In this document: one piece after another, positions 23,822 through 32,793 of the stretch
Layout: the number at the start of each line of letters is the position of its first letter
Position numbering within the stretch: the stretch's first letter is position 1
Source: Pararhizobium sp. A13
GTDB lineage: Bacteria; Pseudomonadota; Alphaproteobacteria; Rhizobiales; Rhizobiaceae
DNA length: 64,000 bases
Direction: 5' to 3'
NCBI RefSeq assembly: GCF_040126305.1
Contig: NZ_CP149510.1
Location: 2,987,001 to 3,051,000 of the forward strand
Position numbers and translations under genes: made by a program
The notes under the pieces: model-generated
Seen by the model: the letters and a program-made list of their open reading frames with translations, nothing else
The model's database searches: none
Told to the model about the DNA's origin: nothing

Positions 23822-26203
23822 ATGTCCGCAATTTCCGGCGCTATCGCCAACCTCATCGGCGGCGTGTCCCAACAGCCGCCCGAAATCCGCGCCCCGAACT
23901 CTGCCGAAGCTCTCATCAACTCTTGGTGTGACGTGGCATCCGGCCTCGCAACACGACCAGCCGCACGACACATTGCCCGTGTGGCAACCGCGCCGACACC
24001 TGGCACCTCTGTGGCTACCCATACCATTCAGAAGCCTTCCGGGGACTATGAGGTAACCGTCCGCAACGGTGCGATGTTCGTCACCGACCTCAATACCGGC
24101 GTGAACCAGTCCCTCACTGTCACGGGCAGTGCTTCCGCCTACATCGCCAGCTCCGACTACGCAGCCGACATCCGCTTCGTGACCGTGGGCGACACGACGT
24201 TCGTCTACAACCGTTCCAAGGTGTGCGCCGCCTCGCTTCAGGCGGAAACCGCAGGTGTCCTCCTGGGCAACATGGACGGTGCCACGCGCCGTATGAACCC
24301 GAATCTCCTCGGGACCGTCTGGGTTCGCCAGCGGCTCGGCTATGGAGCCAACTACGCGGTCTATCAATCCGATGTTCAAAAGGGTCTCGTGACGACCGAC
24401 ACGATGACGACGGGTCAAATTGCTGATGCTCTCCTGACCAACGCCCAGAGCAATGGAATGGTGGGGCTGAAGAAGGGCGCGAATGTTCTATCGTTTACAC
24501 TCCCCAGTGAAGCCGACTGGGTTACCTCCCAGGACGACCTCGCCAACACCGCGCTGTTCTCGTTTAACGACAGTGTCACCGAGTTTACCAAGCTCCCGAA
24601 CGTGGATCGCCTTGGCCGCATCGTAAAGGTGGAACAAGCCGCCGACGAGGACAAGGACGATTACTGGGTCTGGTATGTGAAGGGGAAGTGGGCCGAAACC
24701 TACGGCTGGAACGCCTACGAGGTGCCGAACGCGAACACCATGCCCCACGTCCTCGTGGACAACCGGGATGGCACCTGGACTTTCAAGACGCACTCGTGGC
24801 CCGGTCGCCTCGTGGGTGACAAGGACAGCAACCCGACGCCTACCTTCATCGGTCGCACGATCAACTGCATGTTCCTGTACCGTGGCCGGATGGTTATCCT
24901 CTCGGATGAGAACTTCATCGCCTCCGAGATCGGCAACTACGAGAACTTCTACCGCACCACCTGCACCCAGCTACTCGATGACGACCCGATTGACGTGGCG
25001 TCGCCCAACAGTCGCGGCGCATTCCTACATACCGGCGAGGAGTTCGATGGGAAGCTCCTGTTGTCCAGCAAATTCGACCAGTTCGTGGTTGATGGCTCCC
25101 AGGATGACATCCTTTCCCCGAACACGGTGACAATCAAAAAGGTCAATGCCTACAATATGTCCCCGAATGTGCGCCCAGCGCCCATCGGCCCGAACCTCGT
25201 GTTCGTGGATGACTTCCAGACCCGAGGCTTTGCGCTGTTGCGCGAGTATCAGGTCGAGCGGGTCTTCGGACGGCAGGTTGCCCTCTCGATAACCGATCAA
25301 GTCCCCGAGTATATCCCGAGCGGCGTCTACACGCTGGCCGCATCCGCCTCGGACGATGTCCTCCTGGCCCTCAGTTCCGGCGAACGTAAGGCCGCATGGC
25401 TCTACAACTACTACTTCAACAGCGACGGCAAGGCTCTTTCCTCGTGGCAGAAGTGGGAGTTTCCCTTCGAGGTGTACGGCGGGTCCTTTATGGACGACCG
25501 GTTGCTTCTCACGGTATCCTACGGGGGCTACATCCACATCGTTGCGTTCTCTTTTGAACCCGGCGTGGACAGTGTGCTTGATGAGGACAGCGTTCTCCTG
25601 GACATGGGCGTCACGTCCGATCAGGTGACGGTGTCCTATGCCGGTGGGAACACCACGTTCACCCTTCCGTATGCCATCGCCAACGATGAGGACCTCGCAA
25701 ACTTCCGTGCGGTCATCACTCCGACAGCCTCTGGCACCGAAGGGGCAGGGCAAGCCTATACCCCGACCTCCCGCAGCGGGGACACCGTGACGTTCGCCAA
25801 CCGCGATCTCAGGGACCTCGATCTAAACTTCGGCCTACGCTACCGGTTCTACTGGAAGCTCAATCCGATCTACGTCCGCGACAAGAACCTCGTCGCCATC
25901 CAGGACGGACGCCTCCAGCTCCGTTACGTCTCGATGTTCTTCAATAACTCGGGACCCTTCGAGGTCCGTGTGACGCCGATAGGTCGAGAGACCTACATCG
26001 CCAAGTACACCAACTTCCTCCTCGGATCGACCACGAGCACCCTGGGAGCCCTCCGGCTCAACAGCGATAAGTTCCGCACGGCGGCTTATGGCGAGGGTGA
26101 CAAGGTCGGCATTGAAGTCGAAGCCTACACCCCGTGGCGGGTCCGGTTCTCCTCCCTCGAATGGGATGGCGCTTACCGAGCACGGAAGCAAAGGACCACT
26201 TAA
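23822..26203 (+). CDS. Tail tubular protein B / nozzle (T7 gp12-like)
   Basis: 793 residues (T7 gp12 is 794). Starts MSAISGAIANLIGGVSQQPP, the near-universal GGVSQQP opening of the family; beta-propeller-like body and WRVRFSSLEWDG near the end. It forms the tail nozzle that contacts the tailspikes. It follows gp11 without a gap. Confidence 0.96.
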   Translation: MSAISGAIANLIGGVSQQPPEIRAPNSAEALINSWCDVASGLATRPAARHIARVATAPTPGTSVATHTIQKPSGDYEVTVRNGAMFVTDLNTGVNQSLTVTGSASAYIASSDYAADIRFVTVGDTTFVYNRSKVCAASLQAETAGVLLGNMDGATRRMNPNLLGTVWVRQRLGYGANYAVYQSDVQKGLVTTDTMTTGQIADALLTNAQSNGMVGLKKGANVLSFTLPSEADWVTSQDDLANTALFSFNDSVTEFTKLPNVDRLGRIVKVEQAADEDKDDYWVWYVKGKWAETYGWNAYEVPNANTMPHVLVDNRDGTWTFKTHSWPGRLVGDKDSNPTPTFIGRTINCMFLYRGRMVILSDENFIASEIGNYENFYRTTCTQLLDDDPIDVASPNSRGAFLHTGEEFDGKLLLSSKFDQFVVDGSQDDILSPNTVTIKKVNAYNMSPNVRPAPIGPNLVFVDDFQTRGFALLREYQVERVFGRQVALSITDQVPEYIPSGVYTLAASASDDVLLALSSGERKAAWLYNYYFNSDGKALSSWQKWEFPFEVYGGSFMDDRLLLTVSYGGYIHIVAFSFEPGVDSVLDEDSVLLDMGVTSDQVTVSYAGGNTTFTLPYAIANDEDLANFRAVITPTASGTEGAGQAYTPTSRSGDTVTFANRDLRDLDLNFGLRYRFYWKLNPIYVRDKNLVAIQDGRLQLRYVSMFFNNSGPFEVRVTPIGRETYIAKYTNFLLGSTTSTLGALRLNSDKFRTAAYGEGDKVGIEVEAYTPWRVRFSSLEWDGAYRARKQRTT

Positions 26204-26676
26204 TGAACTATGAGATACGGGGGGTTCGGGATGGAGACCTCCCGTACCTCGCAGCAAACCTCCGAGCTGCCGACGCTCGAGAACTCGTGGCAACTTACGG
26301 CAACGCCGCGTTTCTACGGGCTCTAACCCAGTCGGCTTATCATTCCCACGAGGTTGCCGTGTGTGAAGGGGACGGTGTCCCTATGGTCCTCTGGGGCCTC
26401 CACCACCTCAACCCGACCAGCGCCCTAATCTGGTGCTGTGCTACGCCCCTTGTGAACAAGTTCCGTGTCCCGTTCGTCCGTGAAAGCCGCGCCATCATTG
26501 GCCGCTGGTTCAAGGAAACGGACACGCAAATCCTGTTCAACTTTTCCCACGCCTCGAATGCGCTCCATCACCGATGGCTCCGCTCGTGTGGCGCTACTGT
26601 CCTCCCCGCCGTCCCGTGTGGCCCCCTGGGTGAGCCGTTCAGTCCCTTCGTAATTCGGAGAAACGCATATGTGTGA
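26203..26676 (+). CDS. Internal virion protein A candidate (T7 gp13-like)
   Basis: A 157-residue protein between gp12 and gp14 homologues, the T7 gp13 slot (138 aa). It begins MNYEIRGVRDGDLPYLAANL and has a fold-pattern like GNAT acetyltransferases, as several gp13-type proteins do, but no clear acetyl-CoA loop. ATG overlaps the gp12 stop. Confidence 0.75.
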   Translation: MNYEIRGVRDGDLPYLAANLRAADARELVATYGNAAFLRALTQSAYHSHEVAVCEGDGVPMVLWGLHHLNPTSALIWCCATPLVNKFRVPFVRESRAIIGRWFKETDTQILFNFSHASNALHHRWLRSCGATVLPAVPCGPLGEPFSPFVIRRNAYV

Positions 26677-27130
26677 CTTTGGTCTCGCCCTCGGTCTCGC
26701 TTCCGGCATCGCTTCCGTTGCTGGCGAAGTAGACGCCGCTGGGAAGAACACCGCAATCATCAACCAGCAAGCCAAGCTGGAGTACAGCGCCCAGGAGCGC
26801 GAACGCCTCGTGGAAACCGACGCCGCTCTCAAGGAAGGCTATCAGGCCCAGCTTGAAGCTGACCGGGCTGTCTCCCAGGGACGCGCCGCTGGCGAAGGCA
26901 TGGGCGGTAGCACCGCTGGCCTCCAAGTGGCCGAGCAGAAGCGCCAAGGCGCTCTATCGATCGCCAATGCCAAGGACCGGGCGCAAGCCGCCAACGCCAA
27001 CTACGCGATGGCCGGAAAGAACACCCAGATCGGCGCTCAGAACCGCATCAACACCATTCAGCCCAACCCGTTCACGTCGTTCACCAACGTCGCCACGGCG
27101 GGTCTTCAAGGATACGGAGCCTTTAAATAA
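26669..27130 (+). CDS. Internal virion protein B (T7 gp14-like)
   Basis: 153 residues (T7 gp14 is 196). MCDFGLALGLASGIASVAGE is a hydrophobic N-terminus, then long Ala/Gln-rich helices (QAKLEYSAQERERLVETDAA), the usual plan of the core protein that inserts in the outer membrane on ejection. Confidence 0.85.
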   Translation: MCDFGLALGLASGIASVAGEVDAAGKNTAIINQQAKLEYSAQERERLVETDAALKEGYQAQLEADRAVSQGRAAGEGMGGSTAGLQVAEQKRQGALSIANAKDRAQAANANYAMAGKNTQIGAQNRINTIQPNPFTSFTNVATAGLQGYGAFK

Positions 27131-29112
27131 TGGCCGCACCACAACAGTCATCGGTTCCCGTCTACAAGGAAACCTCCAACATTCCGAACCCGAACACCGC
27201 GTACTTCCAGTATGACGCGAGGGACACCCCAGGTGCCGCCCTCGGGAAACTCCTGGGTGTCTCGGTGGACGCGATCCAGCGCCACAAGCAGCAAGAGGAC
27301 AAGGGTCCCTCCACGATGGAGCAAGAGCAGCTCGCTGCCCTGGCGTCCGTTGGTGCCGAGAAGGACCGCCTGAAGCTGGCCGGTGGCAAGTCGATGTTCG
27401 GCATTATGAAGGACCCCGACAGTTCGATGGACAGCTACGAGTTAAACCGTGGCCGTCGCGATGCTGACCTATACGCCGGGAAGCTCCGGGACGAATACGC
27501 CGCCTCTGGGCTGGCCGACAACGATGACCCAAAGGCTTTCCAGGCTTTCGTCCAGGCCAAGCAGAAAGAGATGTTCGAAACGTCCCTCAAGGACGCCGAC
27601 CCCTCCTACTACCACGGCTTCCTGACCCGCGTGGCCTCGTCCTACGAGGATATGGGCAGGGCTCACGCCGGGAACCTAGACACCTTCATCTCCGCTAAGA
27701 ACAAGCTGGCGATGGAGAGCCGGATCGAGGCCAAGGTCGGTATCGACATGGCAACCGCCAAGGAAACCTCAGCGTTCGGCCAGTTCATGAACGAGATCAT
27801 CGGGGTCGAGAGCGGCGGCAACTACAACGCCTTCCACGGAAACGGCAACAACAACCGGGTCCGCTTCACCGACATGACCATTCAACAGGTCCTAGATTGG
27901 CAGAAGGGCGGCGAATGGCGTCGTCTCGGGGCTGGTAGCTCCGCAGTCGGCAAGTACCAGTTCATCGAGAGCACCCTGAAGGACGTTGTCCGTGCCTCGG
28001 GCATCGACCCGAACACCAAGTTCACCCCGGCCGTCCAGGACAAGCTCATCATGCACCGGCTGTTCACCACTCGGAACATGAAGGACTACCTCGACGGTAA
28101 GATTTCCGATGAGGAGATGGTGGACAAGCACCTCGCTACCGAGTTCGCTGGTCTCAAGAAGACCGATGGCCGTGGCGTCTACGACGGTGACGGCATCAAC
28201 AAGGCCAGCCTATCGGCCCGACGCACCATCGCCGCCCTCCAGCGGTTCAAAGAAGCCTACATGCGCGATCCGGCATCCGTCGTTAAGAAGGATGAGGACG
28301 GTAAACTCGTGATCGGGGGTCCCGCCCAGTCGGCCATTGGTGCCGAGGTGGAGAACTCCGAAGCCGAGTTCGGCCTACCGCAGCCCGTCGTCCGTCAGGC
28401 CGCAGCCAACGCCATCGTCAAGATGCTGGAAGCTGACCCCTCGCTAGCCGAGCGGGATGACCTGGAGGACATCATGGCGAACGCAAAGCTCTCCCGAGCC
28501 GAGCGTGACAGCGTCCATCAAGTCCGCGACCGGTTGCGCGAGGAGACCTCCACGAAGGCGCAGATTGCCGAGCGTGAACAGGAGGCCCAGCTCGTTGCTG
28601 CCGCCGACAAGTACGTCCAGAACGGCGACCAGGAGGCCCTCCAGGAAATCCGTCAGGTCAACCCTGAGATTTACCAGAAGCTCCTATCCCTCCAGGCCAA
28701 GCCGGGGAATGCCGCCGACTACGCCGAGAGCAACTCAGTGTTTGCCAGCGGTGTCTCCTACGATGACCCCGAGACCCCCGTGAACACCATGAGGGCCTAC
28801 GCCGAGGGCCAGATCGACAAGGTCACCTACTCGAAGGTGATGAAGCAATACAACGTCGTCCAGAACGCGAAGGACGTGCTCGACCTCCCAGGTGTGGACG
28901 CCTTTGTCTCCTCCCTGGAACAGAGCCTCCCGGTGACCGTTCGGTCCCAGTTCAAGCAGGGCCTCGCCACGATTGCGGAAGACCTCCGCGAACAGAACGA
29001 AGGCCGACGCCCCTCGGTGACAGCCATCATGGAGGAAGCCCAGAAAATTCACGGCCTCCTCTCTGCTACCGGTCAGACCGACCAACAGCAGCTCATGACC
29101 AAATACGAATAA
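27130..29112 (+). CDS. Internal virion protein C with lysozyme-like domain (T7 gp15 position)
   Basis: 660 residues in the gp15 slot (T7 gp15 is 747). Residues about 215-380 carry a muramidase/transglycosylase-like domain: NEIIGVESGGNYNAFHGNGN with a probable catalytic Glu, then SAVGKYQFIESTL. In T7 the transglycosylase is on gp16, so the wall-cutting activity has moved to the neighbouring core protein. The remainder is long helices. Confidence 0.85.
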   Translation: MAAPQQSSVPVYKETSNIPNPNTAYFQYDARDTPGAALGKLLGVSVDAIQRHKQQEDKGPSTMEQEQLAALASVGAEKDRLKLAGGKSMFGIMKDPDSSMDSYELNRGRRDADLYAGKLRDEYAASGLADNDDPKAFQAFVQAKQKEMFETSLKDADPSYYHGFLTRVASSYEDMGRAHAGNLDTFISAKNKLAMESRIEAKVGIDMATAKETSAFGQFMNEIIGVESGGNYNAFHGNGNNNRVRFTDMTIQQVLDWQKGGEWRRLGAGSSAVGKYQFIESTLKDVVRASGIDPNTKFTPAVQDKLIMHRLFTTRNMKDYLDGKISDEEMVDKHLATEFAGLKKTDGRGVYDGDGINKASLSARRTIAALQRFKEAYMRDPASVVKKDEDGKLVIGGPAQSAIGAEVENSEAEFGLPQPVVRQAAANAIVKMLEADPSLAERDDLEDIMANAKLSRAERDSVHQVRDRLREETSTKAQIAEREQEAQLVAAADKYVQNGDQEALQEIRQVNPEIYQKLLSLQAKPGNAADYAESNSVFASGVSYDDPETPVNTMRAYAEGQIDKVTYSKVMKQYNVVQNAKDVLDLPGVDAFVSSLEQSLPVTVRSQFKQGLATIAEDLREQNEGRRPSVTAIMEEAQKIHGLLSATGQTDQQQLMTKYE

Positions 29113-29121
29113 GGAATATCA

Positions 29122-32100
29122 ATGCCAGCTTGGGAACCGCAGAAGGATGGGAGTTTTCTCCCCTCCGCTGACCTCATGGCGCGTGTTCGCGCTAACCCGC
29201 AGCAGTACCCGGATGCGGTCTCCGACTTCGCCAAGATCACCGGAAAGACCGAAGACGAAGTCCAGGCCATCATCGATAACCCAGGCTCCTCGGGGTTCTG
29301 GGGAACCATCGGCGGCACTGTCGTCAACGTCGGGCAGGGCGCTATCGCCGCTACTGCCGTCGCAGCCGAGAATCTCATCCCTCAGGAAACCCTCGGTGAC
29401 GGTGCCAAAGACCTCCGCTCCTACGGCGAGAGCCTCGATCCGAAATTCGATACGGAGAAGGGCCTGGGGGAAACCCTAGCCGAAGGTGCCGGTCAGGCCC
29501 TCCCTGTTGTCGCCGCGACCATCGGAACGGGCGGCTGGGCCGGTATCCTCGCGGGTGCTGGTGTCGCCACTCTGACCTTTGAAGACGACCAGAACCTCGC
29601 CAACGTAATGCAGGAGATCGCCCCCGAGGCAACTCCCGACATCCTCGTGGTAAACCCTGAGGACGACGAGTTCACCAAGACCTCCAAGGCCCTCGTCACC
29701 AACATCCTCACCGACGCCGTCTTTGCCGGTGCCTTCGGTGTCGCCGCCAAGGCCATCAAGGCGCTCCAGCGAGGCGCTCCCGTCGAGGAGATCGCCGCCA
29801 TCGCCAAGGAAGCCGATGGTGCCCTGAGTGACGTGGCGTTCACCGGGACCGAGGTCGCCACGATCTCTAAGACCGCCGCTCGCAAGCGTCTGGCAAACCA
29901 GATGCAGCTCAAGGAAACCGCTGGGGCTGCTGTCCCTGACGTGGCTGTTTCCCCGGAACACCGCAAGGCGTTCATGGAAACCGTCATGTCGCCGGTCAAG
30001 CGTCTGAAGGATCGCACCGACACGGTTGCCAAGGGTCTCGACCAGTTCCGCACCGAGCGGTTCGCTGATCTCACGACCACGATGGACAACGTCCTCACCG
30101 CGATCACCAAGGGTGACGACAAGGCCCTCTACGCTACCCTCAAGGCTGGCGTGAAGGCGAACAACGCCACCGAAGCCGCATATATTAATGTGTTCCAGAA
30201 CTCGCTCCTCAGGGCAACCCTGAAGGAAATGCACAGCACCTTCGATGAGACCGTAAAGCTCATCCGGGAACAGCCGAACATTCCGACGAAGACTGCCTTC
30301 AAGCAGACCCTCACGGATTTCACCGAGCTGGCTGGCAACATCGGTGAGCTGGACCGAATCTACGGCTCGTCTGCCTCGTATCAGCTCCTCACCCGCAAGG
30401 GCATGGACACGGTCGAGGGTTCCCTCGAAGACATCACCGCCGCCCAAGAATGGGCTAAGACCCAGTTCAAGGATGTCGGCTTCGATCTGTTCTCCGACAA
30501 GCTGGAGTTCGTCACCTCCCAGGCCCTCAAATGGGAGGAGCTGGGTGTGGACGCTTCGAAGATCCTGCCCGAACTGGACAACATGTTCACCAAGTTCGAC
30601 CAGGAACGTCAGGGTGTCCTCGCAAACCTCCGCAGCAACGCCACGGCCAAGCTGTCCGCCGAGGAGAAGATGACCGCCACGGCTCAGTTCGTGCGCATGG
30701 TCAAGGACATCCAGTCCACGGCCCTCCTGGGACAGCTCTCCACGACCGGCCTGAACGTCGCGTCGGACACTATCAACAACCTGATGCTCCCCTTCCTGGA
30801 ACACACGGTCGCCAAGGGCAACCTTCGTCGCGCCGGGACCGAGTACGCCGGTTACGCCGCAGCGCTGCGCACGTCCACGTCCATCGCCAAGAAAGCCTTC
30901 CTGTCTGGGAAGGGTGTTCTTGATGACTTCGACCTCATGGACGGCGCTCATTCCTCGCTCCTCGACTACGACAACCTCAAGGGGTTCCCGAAGCTCATGG
31001 TTCGGATGTTCAAGTTCGCCACGGATGCCTCTCTGGCTTCCTCGGAGTTCTGGAAGTCCACCCGAGCCTTCGGTCTGGCTTACGCCGATGGCCTGGAACT
31101 GGCTCTCAAGTCGGGCAAGGGCAGGGTAGAGGCCAAGCAGATCGCTCGGCAGTTCGCCCAGGACCAGTTCGATGACGCCGGTCGCCTGACCAACGCCATG
31201 TATCGCAACGATGTCTCCAGGACCGCGTGGCAACAGGCGATGGACACCAGGTACTCCACCGGGAAACTCGCGCAATCCATTGACAACGTCCGTAACCGCG
31301 ACGACGCGGTGGGCCTCCTGGCCCGTTCGGGCATCCCGTTCTTCCGAACCCTCGTCAACATCGGCTCCGACAGTATGCAGTACATCGTCCCTCCGGGGAT
31401 GCCGGCTGCTCTGAGGGCGATGTCGAGGACCAAGAAGGGCGGCTGGCTGGCCCAGTTCCCGAAGACCATTCGGGCTCTCGATGACTTCACTGGTGCCAAT
31501 GGTGCCGCCGCCCAGGCCCGAGCAATCGGTCGCCACCGGATCGGCATGGCCTTCACAGCGTCCGCCCTGGGTGCCGTAGCTCTCCACGAGAATGTCGAGA
31601 TCACGGGTGCCTCCGGGACGAAGCGTTGGGATGCCAAGAAGCGAGCCTTCGAGGAATACCCGCCGAACTCAATCATCATCAACGGGGTCTCCACCGATCT
31701 CAACCGGCTCCTGCCGTTCTCCGCGCCGCTTATGCTGGCCGGGATGCTGCGGGACATGGAGATCGAGAACGAACTCCAGATGAAGGACGGCAACTTCAGC
31801 GGTGACAGCGATGTCTCCGACGCCCTGGTCAACTACGCTCCGGCCTTGGTCTACACGACCATGACCCTGTTCCAGGACAGTGCCGCGATGCAAGGCGTGT
31901 TCGATCTGTCCACCGCCTTTGACGAGGCGATCTCCGAGGGGTCACCTGACGCCCTCGTGACATACGGCCAGAAGTATCTCCAGCAGTTCACCCCCGGTAC
32001 GCTGAAGATGATGGCGAAGAACACGAACCTCGACCAGTACGAGGGATACGACTTCTACACCGCCTACGCAGCCGCAGCCGGGTTCCCGGTAGGCTTCAAG

Positions 32101-32781
32101 CGCCTGGACTTCCTGGGTGAGCCGATCAAGCACGGATATTTCCGCGGTGTCGATCCGTTCAACATGAAGGAACTCCACACCGACGAGCCTGTCCGCAAGG
32201 AGTTTGTCTTCCTGAATAAGACCGAGGGCCTCGCCCTGGTCCCCGCCAAACCGGACGCAGTGTTCGACAAGGCGTTCTGGAAGAACCTGGGTGTCGATAC
32301 GGGCAACGCCTTCTCCAGTGGTCAGATGCCGTCCCTCGTGGACCTGAAGACCACGACCGGGAAGAACGGGTGGGAGGCGTACCGAGAGTACCTATACCAG
32401 GGCAGACTAGGCGACGACAAAATGATCCCAACGTCATCCCAGGGTGACCGGATCGATATCGGCAAGGTGCTCGTCAAGAAGGGTGAAAACTTCGCGGACG
32501 CTGTAAAGCGCCTCGTGGAAACCCCGAGTTACCAAGGGCTCACGCCCGATGCCAGGACCAAGGTCTGGAATGCCGTGTTCGGTCATTTCAAGAAACAGGC
32601 CAAGGACCAGCTCGCTGATGAAATCGTCGTCAACCCGGATGTCTTCAAGGACAGCCGCTACGGGTCTCCGATCACGGAACCGACCACACTCTCCAAGACC
32701 GAAGACGCCGCCAAGGCTCTCGGCGCTGGCCTTCAGCAGACTAGGGGTTCCCCTCTGGACGCTGCCTTCGCAATAAAATGA
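29122..32781 (+). CDS. Internal virion protein D (T7 gp16-like core protein)
   Basis: 1219 residues (T7 gp16 is 1318), mostly helical, with hydrophobic stretches (VVNVGQGAIAATAVAAENLI; GGWAGILAGAGVATLTF) that may span the host inner membrane during ejection. No N-terminal transglycosylase motif is visible. The C-terminal part (SPLDAAFAIK) ends 12 bases before the tailspike. Confidence 0.9.
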   Translation: MPAWEPQKDGSFLPSADLMARVRANPQQYPDAVSDFAKITGKTEDEVQAIIDNPGSSGFWGTIGGTVVNVGQGAIAATAVAAENLIPQETLGDGAKDLRSYGESLDPKFDTEKGLGETLAEGAGQALPVVAATIGTGGWAGILAGAGVATLTFEDDQNLANVMQEIAPEATPDILVVNPEDDEFTKTSKALVTNILTDAVFAGAFGVAAKAIKALQRGAPVEEIAAIAKEADGALSDVAFTGTEVATISKTAARKRLANQMQLKETAGAAVPDVAVSPEHRKAFMETVMSPVKRLKDRTDTVAKGLDQFRTERFADLTTTMDNVLTAITKGDDKALYATLKAGVKANNATEAAYINVFQNSLLRATLKEMHSTFDETVKLIREQPNIPTKTAFKQTLTDFTELAGNIGELDRIYGSSASYQLLTRKGMDTVEGSLEDITAAQEWAKTQFKDVGFDLFSDKLEFVTSQALKWEELGVDASKILPELDNMFTKFDQERQGVLANLRSNATAKLSAEEKMTATAQFVRMVKDIQSTALLGQLSTTGLNVASDTINNLMLPFLEHTVAKGNLRRAGTEYAGYAAALRTSTSIAKKAFLSGKGVLDDFDLMDGAHSSLLDYDNLKGFPKLMVRMFKFATDASLASSEFWKSTRAFGLAYADGLELALKSGKGRVEAKQIARQFAQDQFDDAGRLTNAMYRNDVSRTAWQQAMDTRYSTGKLAQSIDNVRNRDDAVGLLARSGIPFFRTLVNIGSDSMQYIVPPGMPAALRAMSRTKKGGWLAQFPKTIRALDDFTGANGAAAQARAIGRHRIGMAFTASALGAVALHENVEITGASGTKRWDAKKRAFEEYPPNSIIINGVSTDLNRLLPFSAPLMLAGMLRDMEIENELQMKDGNFSGDSDVSDALVNYAPALVYTTMTLFQDSAAMQGVFDLSTAFDEAISEGSPDALVTYGQKYLQQFTPGTLKMMAKNTNLDQYEGYDFYTAYAAAAGFPVGFKRLDFLGEPIKHGYFRGVDPFNMKELHTDEPVRKEFVFLNKTEGLALVPAKPDAVFDKAFWKNLGVDTGNAFSSGQMPSLVDLKTTTGKNGWEAYREYLYQGRLGDDKMIPTSSQGDRIDIGKVLVKKGENFADAVKRLVETPSYQGLTPDARTKVWNAVFGHFKKQAKDQLADEIVVNPDVFKDSRYGSPITEPTTLSKTEDAAKALGAGLQQTRGSPLDAAFAIK

Positions 32782-32793
32782 GAACTCTAACGC

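Noticed and set aside
29476..31587. 703-codon open frame antisense to the gp16-like gene
   Set aside because: Long antisense frames arise from the GC-rich codon pattern of the real gene; no ribosome site and composition is unlike a protein.
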